A stretch of DNA of 64,000 nucleotides. It comes from Arthrinium phaeospermum (lineage: Eukaryota > Ascomycota > Sordariomycetes > Amphisphaeriales > Apiosporaceae). Numbering within the stretch: position 1 is the stretch's first letter; every line of letters begins with the position of its first letter. The DNA lies in assembly GCA_006503535.1 (NCBI GenBank), contig QYRS01000010.1, positions 558,001 to 622,000 of the forward strand, in the 5' to 3' direction. The notes under the pieces were generated by a model. The model ran no database searches and had not been told where the DNA came from. It saw nothing but the letters and a program-made list of their open reading frames with translations. Positions 35,271 to 46,479 of the stretch are shown here, in pieces. The position numbers and the translations under genes are program-made.

Positions 35271-35647
35271 TTTGTCGCGTGATGCTGTTTGTATCATATG
35301 TAGATATTGTTGCTATTAGCATATACTAGAAAGCTTTCACCCGCTGAACGTACTGGCTGGGATGTCTGGAATTCTGGTTCCATATGTGTTTGCTCAAAAT
35401 GGAAATTGTTTGACCTACATGTACTTTTGTTTGCTACAGCAAAAACATGTATGACGTGTTGGTTAGTGGGTGATATGATAGGCCGATGATTTGGGGAATG
35501 TTGGTTGGTCAGGGGCGGCGATGAAGGAGGGTGGGCGGCACAAACAAGGATGCATTTGGGGTACAAACCGCAACCCACAACCGCTTCTAGGCCTTTTACC
35601 CCCTCAAACATCTCTGTCAGTACATGCATCATCCCATGTTTTGCACC
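35271..35647. promoter_or_regulatory. Intergenic, MFS 3' end / amidase promoter
   Basis: 377 bases. An in-frame ATG at 35624 lies 24 bases before the chosen amidase start. Nothing else seen. Confidence 0.35.
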
Positions 35648-37767
35648 ATGGCACCGAATCAGAGACCTTGGGAAGAGCTGGCTGCTGAGAAACGAGCAGC
35701 GACTCTTGAAAAGATCCCTGAGTCCTGGAGACTGAGCAAGCATGACCTCTCAGATGCCAAGAAACAGCGAGACCTGACGGGGTCTTTTATTTGCAAGTTC
35801 TTCACCGAGGAAGAGATTGCCATTACGGCCCAAAGCACCACCCAGATTGCTTCGGAAATCCAGGCCGGACATCTGAGTGCCGTTCAGGTCACCACAGCCT
35901 TTTGCAAGAGGGCCGCCATCGCCCACCAAATTGTACGCTCACCTGAGCCTTGGCTGTTTTCACGCTGATGCAAACGATTGCAGAACCACTGTCTTCATGA
36001 GATATTCTTTGACCAAGCAGTTGAGCGTGCGAGGCAGCTCGACGCCTATTTCGCTCGACATGGCAAAGCCTGCGGGCCGCTGCATGGGGTTCCCGTCAGT
36101 CTGAAAGATCAGTTCCATGTCAAAGGCATTGACACGACCATGGGCTATGTCGGTTGGATCGGCAGCAATCTGGGCATCAAACACCCTGAGCAGGCCCATC
36201 GTCTAGAGAGCCAAATCACTACCGAGCTTCTCACCCTTGGCGCCGTGCTCTACTGCAAGACGAGTCTTCCGCAGACTCTCCTCTTTGGGGAGACGAAGAA
36301 CAACATCATTGGCCAGACTCTGAACCCACTCAACCAGAACCTCTCCTGTGGAGGCTCTTCAGGCGGCGAAGGTGCTTTACAGGCCCTTGGAGGCAGCACC
36401 GTGGGAGTCGGGACTGACATAGGGGGCTCTGTACGCATACCGGCAGCTTTCAACGGAGTATTTGCCCTCAAGCCCACTCCCGAGAGGGTCTCTTACCGAG
36501 AGGTCGCCAACACCAACCCCGGTCAAAATACTTACCGCTCCACCGTCGGTTTCCTGAGCACGTCGCTCGATGGTTTGAAACTGGTTTTCCGCTCCGTGCT
36601 TTCCACCGAGCCGTGGCTACGTGACCCTGCAGTGGTCCCTATACCATTTCGAGAGCAAGTTGTCGAAGATTTCTTGTCTCGCGCTGAGACTGATGGCTCT
36701 GCGAAGACGTCGACTAGACCCCTGAAACTAGGGGTTCTATGGACAGATGGTCAAGTCGGTCCTCATCCGCCAGTCACACGTGGGCTAAATATGGTTGCGG
36801 ATGCAGTCAAAAGGGCGGGACACAAGGCATGTCGTCCCGTCTTCCTCTTCCTGATATACGGGGCAATGGGGCAATGTACTAATTCCATTGAGACTAATAA
36901 ATATCATAGGTAGTTGACTGGGACCCCCCTTCTCAATCAACAGCCAAGAGAGTTCACGTGAGCCTCATTAGACATCTCCTATGTGTTATAATCGGGTCAA
37001 TCATCTTGTTGGCTAAGATACAGCCTTTAAGCTCGCCTTTCTCAAAGCAGACGGCGCCCACGACATACACGCTCAGCTTGATCGTTCTGGAGAACCTCTC
37101 ATTACTGACCTCAGAGACGAATTTGAGCTCAGACCGCCGACTGGGCTCCTAGAATATCAGGACTTGACACTCCTGGGGCTTGATTACGAAGCGCAATACA
37201 CAGATTACTGGAACTCTACGGGGGAAGAAGATGGTACGCAGAACACACGAAATACAGCTCTTTGTGAGTTTTTGTTGATCTATGGATCAATAGGACAAGC
37301 GGTGGACGCAGTAGTTATGCCTGTGGCACCACATGCTGCTGTTATCCCCGGAAAGTTTTACCACACAGGTAAGGCCCCTTTATGGACTTTCGAACCCCAA
37401 AGCTCCAGCGGAACAAGAATTTGCTAATGGTTAGACAAGCTTATACTGAAGCAATGAACCTGCTGAACTACAGCGTTGTCGTGATACCAGTCACGAAAGC
37501 CGACAAAGATCTCGATGCGGTTGACTCCTCGTATCGACCTCTTAACGACCTTGACCAGAAGAACTGGGATGCCTGTAAGATCAATCATCGAACCATAGAC
37601 GTGACAATGCTCCTTGTGGCTGATATCTCGATATAGACGATCCAGAAATCTATCACGGCGGGCCAGTGGGCATCCAGATTGTTGGTCGCAAGTTTGAGGA
37701 GGAGAAAGTTTGGGCTATTGCCAAGATAGTGGCGGCTTCTTTGGAAACGTGCAAGGGTAAACTGTAG
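35648..37767 (+). CDS. Amidase signature family enzyme
   Basis: Seven exons proposed: 35648-35932, 35984-36826, 36910-36957, 37032-37233, 37294-37368, 37440-37574, 37637-37767, giving about 572 residues, the normal size of fungal acetamidase-like enzymes. Catalytic triad: Lys in VPVSLKDQF, cis-Ser and nucleophile in SCGGSSGGEGAL and VGTDIGGSVRIPAAF. C-terminal family motifs are FLKADGAHDIHAQLDRSGEP, VDAVVMPVAPHAAVIPG, NLLNYSVVVIPVT and DPEIYHGGPVGIQIVG. Hydrolyses amide bonds of small amides; substrate not predictable. Odd points: intron 2 (36827-36909) uses a GC donor (aag|gcatgt), needed to keep HK + VVDWDPP; intron 4 (37234-37293) is a multiple of three and stop-free, so it could be retained. 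No truncation. Confidence 0.85.
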
Positions 37768-38053
37768 TTGAGGCGTGTGCAATCCTTTTGCAAAGATCAC
37801 GAAGATAGAAGTAAATTACAACTGAACTGTTCAATCTATTGGTTTATCTACCTTGTTTTGCCAACGGCCGCAAAACTGGTCTTCCCCTTGCAGTTGTGTT
37901 ATGGAGAAACCAATACAACCACATTGCGCAGTAGCGACATAGCCTTGTCGCGGCTGCCTACACAACCGATACTGTCACTGTCAATGTTGGTATAGATGCT
38001 GAGAACTAACGTTGTGACCAGCTCTGACAGTGCTGGCAAGTCCGTGAACAATT

Positions 38054-39399
38054 TCAGCAGCATACGCCAGCCTTCACCAGAGTGGTGACCTGATCGTAGT
38101 TCTTTCCGTCGACATCGCCCACCTTTACCAGTCCCGGACGCGCAGTAACTTCTACATATTCCGCATCCTCTCGGCGATGGATGACCATTTCCATATCTTC
38201 TTCGCTGAAACGGACCGGCGAAGGGGGTCCCGGTCCACCGACGCGGCGCAGGGGCGGGATCATCATGATTCTGAAGATGGCTCTCGATCGGGCGAAGATG
38301 CTGGCAATCTCGAGCGCCCCGTGGCAGATGTTGGCGAGTTGGACTTGGAAAGACGCCCGGTCGCTTGTAGTGAGGTGTTTCTGCGGCAGTCTAGAAACCA
38401 TCTCTTCGGCCCGCTTCCACGCGTATCTCCACATTCTCTTGTCGGTCCTCGAAGTCCTCGAACTCCCCAAGAGTATAGCGGTCTCCGCTCGCCAAGAGAT
38501 GTATTTCTGCATCTCTGGATGGTGCACGTCTGTCGCTATAATTAGATATGGGAGGTTAGCCTGGATGGCTCTTCCGCGTGTGCTGATACCTATACCCGAG
38601 ATCTGGCAGTTGTTTACCGCCATAGTTGGCTTGAATAAGTATTCTAGGGGGATGGACAGCAAGTTTCAAACTCACAGGCCAGGCTATTTCGGACAGTATC
38701 CACAACCGCTCTCGCATCGTTGCTGAAGACAGTAAAGCTGTCCAGCAAGTTCAACACGACATCAGCCATTAACCGCCAGATGACCGCGCGAAAGAAGAAG
38801 GGGGCCAATGTCCGGTTCTCAATGTAGTTCCTCTGGCTACTGGAAGTACAGATAGAACGATAAAGAGTCTGCTGGCCATAGCAGAAGCTCTCCATCCGAA
38901 AGTCTGCCCGCAGGTATTTGGTCGATATTTGCACGATGCCGTCGTCCAGTTGCGCCCATTTGCTCATGATAGTCAAATCGTCGATTTCGAAAGTTATCTT
39001 CGGCTTTTCTCGCTGCATTCTAGAGATCGTGTTCTCGAGAACAGCTTTCTGGGCCTTGAGCTTCTGATTGCTCTCAAGAAGCCTCTGGACATCGCTACAG
39101 ACCTTCGATATCGCTTCCTGGATCTTGCGGTTCGCGTCCAATCTTGTTTCGTGTAGATTTCGACCATCCTCCTCGTCGTGAGGCTGTCCAGTATCGCTTT
39201 CGGCCGAAGAGACGAATCCCGTCTGTTCCAGTTCCTTTGTGCGTACCTCAAGTTGCGCTTTCAAAACGTCAAGAAGTCTTGCTTCGCTCTCTGCTTCTGA
39301 TTGCTGAAGAACCTCGTTCTCTTTCGCGAGTTGCTGATTCTGCTGCTTGAGAATCGCGTTCTCGCTCATGAGGCGTCCAGCCAGGTTTTCATCCGCCAT
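38054..39399 (-). CDS. Coiled-coil protein of unknown function, paralogue A
   Basis: Main exons 39399-38676 and 38535-38054, with a possible 12-base microexon at 38629-38618, give 405 residues (401 without it). Residues 1-145 are a Leu/Gln/Glu-rich coiled coil (NAILKQQNQQLAKENEVLQQ). A conserved globular C-terminal part follows (FFFRAVIWRLMADVVLN ... HPEMQKYISWRAET ... IASIFARSRAIFRI ... VKVGDVDGKNYDQ), and the protein ends AGVCC. I do not recognise the family. It is clearly related to the next gene upstream on the same strand, which shares the FR-x-(V/L)IWRL segment, the FAR(S/T) segment and the C-terminal DG-x-x-Y...LVKA end. The microexon version aligns better in length with that paralogue. 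Function unknown; no catalytic motif seen. Confidence 0.65.
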
Positions 39400-40052
39400 T
39401 TGGATCTTGTGGTGGAGATCAGCTTGCTCGGCATGTACAATTCTCGAGAGGGAGATCGGGAAATGTACATCCAGCTCGTTTCTTATCTACCTCTGCTGCA
39501 AGACTCACACCGAGCAGCGCCGTGACTCACACCTACAATACTCATACTATCCATAATAGTCTAACCCTAATTATGCACAATGGTGCCAAACAACCGACAT
39601 TACGTCGCACTACTTTGCCCATCCTACTTATTCAAGTTGCCTACCTGGCTACCTCCTATTGCGATTGGCTAACACTACCAAAAAGGCGTTCACTATTGAA
39701 TAGGTTACTGTTTCCTCAACTGCTTTAGCAAGTCAAATATGTACTTCAGTACATGTCATTTACTCCCCATTCTCAATATGTTGGCCTATATCGTCGAAAG
39801 CATCTCTAATATCATGTTATCTTGTAGTGTAGCCGATCAACATGCGAGCACCGGAAATGTGCAAATAGAGAAGTGGCTGGGTATCAAAGTTCATATCGCT
39901 GTTATTAAGCAGTGCCATCTGGGCTCTGTTGTATTTGACTTCAACTGCATCCAAATTTGGAACTGCAAGAAGAGAATATGTGGTAAAGCATTCGCTCGCT
40001 TTGGTAATCATGCTGCGCTTCCCAACGCATCGAACATCCGGAATACTTGTGC
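39400..40052. promoter_or_regulatory. Intergenic between the tandem paralogues
   Basis: 653 bases upstream of paralogue A and downstream of paralogue B. AT-rich. No gene or transposon trace seen. Confidence 0.35.
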
Positions 40053-41234
40053 TCAAGAGACCACGTCTGCCTTGACCAGCAGAGAGTATTCGTCGCCATC
40101 TCTCTCCAGCAAGCAGGGCGTTATCATCAAGCTGACCTTACCATCTTTCACCACCTGCCCCGCCTCCGCCATGGTATTGCTGTTACACTGAAACCCGTGC
40201 GTCAACTCACTCCTAGGTTCGTTGGTCATCAGCGGTATGACTTTGGTCCTAGCAAAGGTCGATCCCATATCTGCTGCCATCCTGACAATCTCCCGGATCT
40301 TGCCATGCAGCTTCAGTGCATCGCTACCCGAGGCGAACCGCACCATGACGTCTTGAATCTTGGCCGCCACCGTATCGACGATCGACTCGTCAATGTCGTG
40401 ACCTTTGTGGATCAAGCGCGCGGTGTGAACCCGCCAACCTTGAAACTCGATCTGGCTAACTTTACCCGTTCTCCTCAGGGCATTCCCCATGCTGTTGAGG
40501 TTGTCGCAAACCTGCTGTCCCCACACGACACTGAAGTTGCTAAAGAGCTGGTCGCAGAGGAGCCGCCAGATCAGCGACCGAAATAAGTAGCAGGGCATGC
40601 GATCCGTGCTGAGAAAAGTGCGGTAGTGAATCGATAGCTTCTCGAGTATTTTCCCGTCATCTTCCGATATGGTGTCGGGGGCCTTGACATCGTTGAATCG
40701 CTCCAAGGATAGCTGGCGCACCTGGTCGCGCAGCTGATTCCACTGGACAACGATGAACTGCTTAGAGGGTTGGTCGACGGTAACCTGCGCGTTCAGGATC
40801 TCGAGCTGCAGCCTTTGCCGAGAGGTCTCGTCCTTGAGCTGCTTGTATTTGCGCTCGCTGTGCTCAATCTGCGCGCGCGACATGGGTATCATTTCCCCGT
40901 CGCCGTTGGTGCCGGCGTGCACCGGCTTGGGAGGAGTGCCAGTAGCCGTAGCAGGCCCCTCTATTGACTGTCGGAGTTTGCTGACTTCGTTTTCCAAGGA
41001 TGTAACCTTTCGGAGCTGGCTGACCTCATCTTCCAACGCCTTGATTCGTTGGGTAGCATCCTGCCGGGCCTGGTCTCTGTCCTTCTTGACATCTCTGACG
41101 ATCTTCTCGTATGTTTCCTTGATCCGGGTCGCCTCGCTGTTTTTGGCGAAGTCTTCCAGCTGGCGGATGCGGGCGTCCCGCTTGGCGAGTGCAGCCTGAG
41201 CACTGGCCAATTGGGTTGCCAGGCTGGTATCCAT
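40053..41234 (-). CDS. Coiled-coil protein of unknown function, paralogue B
   Basis: Single exon, 393 residues from the ATG at 41234 (MDTSLATQLA). The N-terminal 180 residues are a charged coiled coil (RIRQLEDFAKN ... KALEDEVSQLRKVTSLENEV). The C-terminal conserved part has MPCYLFRSLIWRLLCDQLFS, IEFQGWRVHTARLI, MGSTFARTKVIPLMT and DGDEYSLLVKADVVS. Each of these has a counterpart in the same order in the neighbouring gene, so this is a tandem duplicate that has diverged strongly. Family not recognised. A donor-like gtgagt occurs near 40212, but no acceptor keeps the conserved C-terminal frame, so I kept one exon. Confidence 0.7.
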   Translation of the reverse strand: MDTSLATQLASAQAALAKRDARIRQLEDFAKNSEATRIKETYEKIVRDVKKDRDQARQDATQRIKALEDEVSQLRKVTSLENEVSKLRQSIEGPATATGTPPKPVHAGTNGDGEMIPMSRAQIEHSERKYKQLKDETSRQRLQLEILNAQVTVDQPSKQFIVVQWNQLRDQVRQLSLERFNDVKAPDTISEDDGKILEKLSIHYRTFLSTDRMPCYLFRSLIWRLLCDQLFSNFSVVWGQQVCDNLNSMGNALRRTGKVSQIEFQGWRVHTARLIHKGHDIDESIVDTVAAKIQDVMVRFASGSDALKLHGKIREIVRMAADMGSTFARTKVIPLMTNEPRSELTHGFQCNSNTMAEAGQVVKDGKVSLMITPCLLERDGDEYSLLVKADVVS

Positions 41235-42489
41235 GTCCGGTGTCACGTGTCTGTCAGGCCACGCAAAGGTTTGCAATGAAGTGGTGGTGTGTGTAAATGG
41301 AGGGTTTTGGTCTGGAGGAAGGCTCAGATATACTGATGAAGGAAGAAAATGATCGTAACCAAATTTTTCGAGTCAGATGAATGCATTGTTGTTGACGACC
41401 AACCTAGCTGCCTTTGAAAGAGCTGCTCTTTGTACGTGCCGAAGCGGGGCCTGGTGCGATGCTGGTTCTTAACTTGTTCATCATCGGGAGGGTGCTGCTT
41501 CACTGGCCAACTTGGAAATCCTCAAAGAGTAGGTGTGAGGGAGAGGGGAAAGAAGGTTCAAATGGTCTCCTGGATGCGAGACATGGGCAACAGCTAACGT
41601 GGCTTATTGAAATTGGGAGAAATCAAAACCATCCAGGCGCCGACGTTGGAATAAACTTTTGCATCACGTGTTAGCCCGATGGGCCCAATCTTTCCCAATC
41701 TTCTCCTTCTTCTCCTTTCAGCCGAACAATCTGGAGGGGCCGGACAACGGTTTGAACATTCCTTATGCAAAGACTGGGCCGTTTTCGATACCAGGCATCT
41801 GCATATGTAAGAAAATTATATTGGTTCCCCCTTAGATTTTCATAATTTCCAGAGTGCACGTCATTGAAATTGCTGGCTAGGGAGGTACCCAGTTCTTGGA
41901 ACCAACAAGCCTGCGTGTCCGGCTGCCTGATGTCTTGCGTACCAAGAGAGCTGATTCTTTGTATGCGCCTTCCTCCTCAGTGCTCTATCCGAGGTGCACC
42001 AATCAATTGAATTGCCAATTTATACAATAAATACAGCCTTTACCTCACGGCATAATTGGCGGTTGCATAAACAGTGAAAAGTTCAGTGTTATATGTGATG
42101 ACAACTCCGGCATCATCTCTTGAAACATTATGGTAATTGGAAGGTAATGAAAAAGAGAAGTGGCTGGCAGCAGGTACTGATTGATATCATGAATAGTAGG
42201 TATAGTAGATAGCTTATACGCTTTAAGGGTGGTGCTTTCATGATACAATGATACATCAAAAGACAGAATGAGACTTCCTTTCGTGATTCAAGAGCCCAGC
42301 AGGAACAGATAGCAAGAACAATGAAGAATAAGATAAGGTGTCCATCAAAATCAATTACGCCCGCTGAAATGCCCTGGAACATGCAAGAGTATGTACACTA
42401 AGTAGGAAGGTAGGCCATGATGATGAGCCTTGATGCTCCTCACACACCCAAGGCAGCAACTTTTCCTTTGCCATCATTCATAGCAACGA
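41235..42489. promoter_or_regulatory. Intergenic upstream of paralogue B
   Basis: About 1.25 kb, AT-rich at 42000-42400, holding the promoter of paralogue B and the 3' end of the RRP14 gene. No gene recognised. Confidence 0.4.
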
Positions 42490-44276
42490 TTATTTTCTCT
42501 TACCACCGGCAAAGGCCCCTTCGAATCCAGCACGGCCACCCGTCTTCTTCTTGGGGCCGGCCTTCTTCTTGCCTGCCTTGCCGAGCATCTTTGTCTCTTT
42601 TCGCTCCCGGATGTTCGCCTCGCGCTTGTGTTGACGTTGCTTGATACTCTTCTGGACACCTTCGGCTCTGTCAGCCCACGCCTTCTCGCTCCTCTTCTTC
42701 GTAGTCTCCTTGCGCTTCACGGCCTTTTTCAAGAGCTTCTCGTCGTCTCGGATCTTCTCGCCCTCGGCTCGTTTCCGAGCATTCAACCAAGCCTCCTTCT
42801 CCTCGATATCCTTGCGCTTCTCTTCATCCATATTCTCCAGGCGCTTCTTTTCGTTTTGGAACTTCAGAAGGGCTGTCTTGGGGTCAGATGGTCCCTTCTT
42901 CTTGGCATTGTTGAGGACGTGCTTCAGGTCATGGGATAGCTTAGCGCCATCCTCGAAGGCGACGCGCCCAAAAGCGAAGTTGTTATCCGCCATGTCCACA
43001 GCCGGGCTGAGCATGCCGCCTGGGGAATTGCGAGCCGAGGCAAGGGCTTCTTCTCTCTTCAACTCTTCCTCCGCTTTGGCCTTTTGGCGTTGTTCCTGCT
43101 TGTGCGCCTTTCGCTCCATCTGCTTCTGGCGGCGCGACTCGATGAGCTCTTGACGTGTGCGAATGGGCTTTCCGTCAGGCCCATCGGCTTTACGGGCTTC
43201 GCGAAGGGCTGTTATCCGGGCGGCAAGGCGGGCACGCAACGCAGTAGTGTCTGAGGGGATCTTGATGTGCTTCGGCTTCTCGGATGGCGCGACCGTAGAG
43301 GAGATGGATGTGCTAGTGCTCGGCGCTTGTTCAGTGAGGTCGCCAGGTGTACCGTTAGGATCAAAGACGGGCGAGCCCGGAGCAGACTGGGAGTCGGATG
43401 TGGAGCCGGATTCTTGATCTTTATGGTCGGCTACGAGACCCGATACGTCGACTTTCTGCATATCAGCTGGCTCAGTGACTGTGGTCTCCTCGTCATCTTG
43501 CTCGACGGACTGACTAGGTTGAGTCTCGGGCTTCGCGTCCGGCTTGGTTTGGGTGGCGGATTGCGACTCTCTCGGACCGAGCTTGACCTTGTTGACGCCG
43601 GACTTGACGTTCCTCTTGTCATACGCGGCCTCTTCTTCTCGCAACGCCTTGCGCTCTGCTTTGCGATCCTTCTTGCCCTGTCGTTTTTCTTCCTTGCGGC
43701 GCTCCTTGGCGGAAGCCTCCGTCTCTTGTTCGGTCGTCTTTTGCTTCTTCTTTTGCTTCAAACCTTGGCCAGGCTGCTCGTACTCAACGCCTTCAACGTC
43801 GGACCAATCGTCCTCGGATTCAGCCTCGCCCTGGTCTCGCTTTCGCTTCTTCCGGGCCTGCTCATCCATGATCTCCTTGACGCTCTTATTGAGTTCGCTG
43901 TCGGGATCAAGCTTGTTTCGCCGCGCTTCTTTGGCTTCGGCCTTGGTCTGCTTCTTCTTTTGCCCTTGTTCCTGCGAAAAGGCGATATGCATTAGCAACT
44001 GGCGGATGCTGGATGGCAACGTCTGCAGCGCCAAGTCTGACGAGACGGGGATGGCATGGTATACATACACCGGACTCTTCGCCGTAGTACATCTTGGCGG
44101 GGATTAGGGACAGCAGGCCATCAAAGGCTTTGGCATGGTCGCGCAGGCGCTCCTATATTTGTGGCTGTGGTTCAGTGCTTGGTCTCTTGAAAGATCTGGA
44201 TCTGGGGCCGAGAAAAGCAGAACGAGGACAGTAGCGGGGTCGCTGGCAAACGAACCTGCAGCGTAGACTCAGCCAT
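42490..44276 (-). CDS. RRP14: Ribosome biogenesis protein RRP14 / SURF6 family
   Basis: Three exons (44276-44256, 44152-44069, 43971-42490) give 528 residues. The first exon is 21 bases (MAESTLQ); both introns (103 and 97 bases) are phase 0. The Rrp14 N-terminal domain is rebuilt across the junctions: ERLRDHAKAFDGLLSLIPAK, MYYGEESG, then EQGQKKKQTKAEAKEARRNK LDPDS. A Lys/Glu-rich low-complexity middle follows. The C-terminal SURF6 domain reads FGRVAFEDGAKLSHDLKHVL, then KKGPSDPKTALLKFQNEKKR, KEAWLNARKRAEGEKIRDDE and KKAVKRKETTKKRSEKAW. The protein ends in a basic Gly-rich tail (FAGGKRK). Nucleolar factor required for maturation of ribosomal subunits. The first ATG of exon 3 is not the start because the N-terminal domain lies in exons 1-2. 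Confidence 0.9.
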
Positions 44277-45011
44277 GGTTGAGTAGATCACAGTCTATCC
44301 ACCGCGATAGTGTCTTTTGGCGGGATCGTGGGATTGATCCGTCGTGGAATGAATGCAGAAGGCTTGGGGCCGATGTGGTGATCAATGCCAGCTTTTTTTG
44401 CCAGAAGATTGTTTGTAGCTTGCTGATAGATGGAGAAAAAACAGCCAGTAGTTTCCGCCTTCCGTCCCTCGAATGAGCAGGCAGAGCAGAATCGCACGTG
44501 CTGATTGGCTGCAGCCCACTGGGTTTTACTGGCCCCTCGAAATTTTCTGGCTGGAAAGCAGTGGGTTTACCGCTTATTTTTATTTTCTGCGAAATCTTGG
44601 CGGCCTTTCTGCCGTCTTTTTGAGAAGACCGTGCACCTATCGCCAAGGCGGTGTGCATCTGTGCATCGACTTCATTGGCTTGCTTGCGATGCTTTGTTAC
44701 TCCGGCAGTCTGGTGGACTTCATGTTATGAGGTATGCAGCGGTTTGTCTGTTGTCACAGAGTGGGTGGTCAACAACAATTCATATTTGAATATCACAAAT
44801 TTGAGCACGTATTTGAACATCACAATGTGAGCACGTATTTGAAAGGATTCGTCGTAGTTTCAGTCTGGACCGAGGTTGGCCAACGCTAGCTGCAGCTTCC
44901 AATTTCAGAGTTCCTGGTACCTACGGGTAAAATAAGGCATCTCTGGTGTGCCAAGTATACCTGAATACACACATGTGTTATATGTAAAGTAGTGTATCTA
45001 CTTGTCTTCAA
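44277..45011. promoter_or_regulatory. Intergenic, RRP14 promoter / MFS 3' end
   Basis: 735 bases. Contains the small tandem repeat at 44783-44843. Otherwise nothing recognised. Confidence 0.4.
44783..44843. repeat. 26-27 bp minisatellite, 2.3 copies
   Basis: Units tatttgaa(t/c)atcacaa...gagcacg at 44783-44809 and 44810-44835, plus a partial third (tatttgaa) at 44836-44843. Non-coding. Confidence 0.75.
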
Positions 45012-46479
45012 TCACTGAGTCCGCTCAAATCCTATTTTTGGCTTTCCGCCAACCACGAAGTATGACACGACCGCCGTGAACCCAGTCGCGCCCGCCAGGA
45101 CGGCGTTCATGTTGCCATAGCCAATGCTGTCGCGCAACGTACCGCTAATAATTGGCCCAAGTGTGAGGCCTGCACAGAAGAACATCGAGTTGAATCCGTA
45201 CAGCTGTGCATAAGGGCCGTTCGCCCCAAAGAAGCCCGGGTTCGCTTTATCGTACCGCTGCACAACGTCGCTCGCCTCGACAAAGCTGGGCGAGTCTATG
45301 GCCGCCAGTCCGACGCCGTTGAGGGCGAGCAAGGCGCAGTACAGCGCGATGTTGCCGGTTCTTCCGACAAGCTGCTCTGGCGGGAGACGAAGCAGCAGCA
45401 GGACTGGTACGAAGTAGCTAAACCCAGTCACAGCCACGGGCTTGGTACCGAACCGGTCAACAGCCCACCCGGCAACTGGGCCGATAATTAGGCAAGGGAT
45501 GTTGAGCGCAATGAACAGCAGCCCTGCCTTCAAAGAGGAAAACCCAAATAGGTCCAGAGCCTCCATTGGAATGGTTGCGTCGAACGCGGCAAGCAGCGCA
45601 GCCTGCACAAACGCCATGACGAAGGCGACAAGAAGCCGTGGGTTGCGCAAGCAATACAAGACTGGAACCGCGCGAACCAACTTGTTCTGCTCCCCATGGA
45701 TCTCGTATTGCTCTTCTTGCTTCCGCTGCAGGAGTGAATCTTCCTCGGTTGGTTCGTCGCTCGCCTCGTCCGTCCTAGGGTTGGTGCCATTGTCGGCGAG
45801 TGAGCTGTCATATTCCGCTGCAACCTTCTTCTCAATGAGTAACAAGCGCATAATGAAATCAATGCCCAACATGGCGGAACCAACTCCGAAGACGCCTGCA
45901 TAACCTGTCTTGTCATAAAGTATCCCTCCCACTACAGGTGCTATCAGTGGGCCTATCGAGAGAATCGAGAAGATCTGTCGGTGTGAGCACGTTGTCTTCC
46001 TCGGTAAGGACTGGATAACTTACCGATCCTATCGCCTTACCGAGATTCTGGGGCCCGACCGTGTCCCTTATCATCGCTAGACCTATGGTCCAAACGACAG
46101 AGGCGCTCATTCCCTGAAGCACTCTGGCAAACATGAGAACAGCTATGCTCTGGCCTACTGCCAATAAGATGGTCGCACCGAGCAAAGCAGTAAGGCCGCA
46201 TAAGAAAGGGACCTGCCGCGAGTTCGTTCTGTCGGCAATCCAGCCGGCAGGGACCGAACACAGCAACTGCGCTCCGGCATAAGCCGCCAGCAGGTCTGAC
46301 ACGTAGGATTGGATCTCATGATCAGGCACAGAAAGCCGGTCGCGAAGCAGGAACGGCAGCACTGGCACCACCAGACCGTACAGGAACATGTCGGTAAATA
46401 GACCGATTGCCACAGTGGCGAGTATAAAAGCTGTGCTGGACCGCCATTGCAGACCCCAAGGAGGGCAAGCCCCTGTCAT
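45012..46479 (-). CDS. MFS transporter, vesicular-amine-transporter-like DHA1 subtype
   Basis: Two exons (46479-46024 and 45974-45012) give about 472 residues. The intron is 49 bases (gtaagt...gacag, phase 0) and joins GKAIGS to IFSILSIGPLIAPVVGGILY. Twelve predicted helices. Helix 1 reads TAFILATVAIGLFTDMFLYG with the VVPVLPFLL stretch common in this subgroup. The loop 2-3 motif is GWIADRTNSRQVP, helix 4-5 ARVLQGMSASVVWTIGLAMI, and loop 8-9 GPVAGWAVDRFGTKP. An acidic cytosolic loop lies between helices 6 and 7 (about 50 residues). Probably a proton-coupled exporter of small molecules; substrate unknown. Divergent from the short-chain dehydrogenase, with 654 bases between. Confidence 0.88.

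Noticed and set aside
24534..37767. Complete secondary-metabolite cluster
   Set aside because: An O-methyltransferase, transporter and amidase are present, but no PKS, NRPS, terpene or DMATS backbone gene is in the window.
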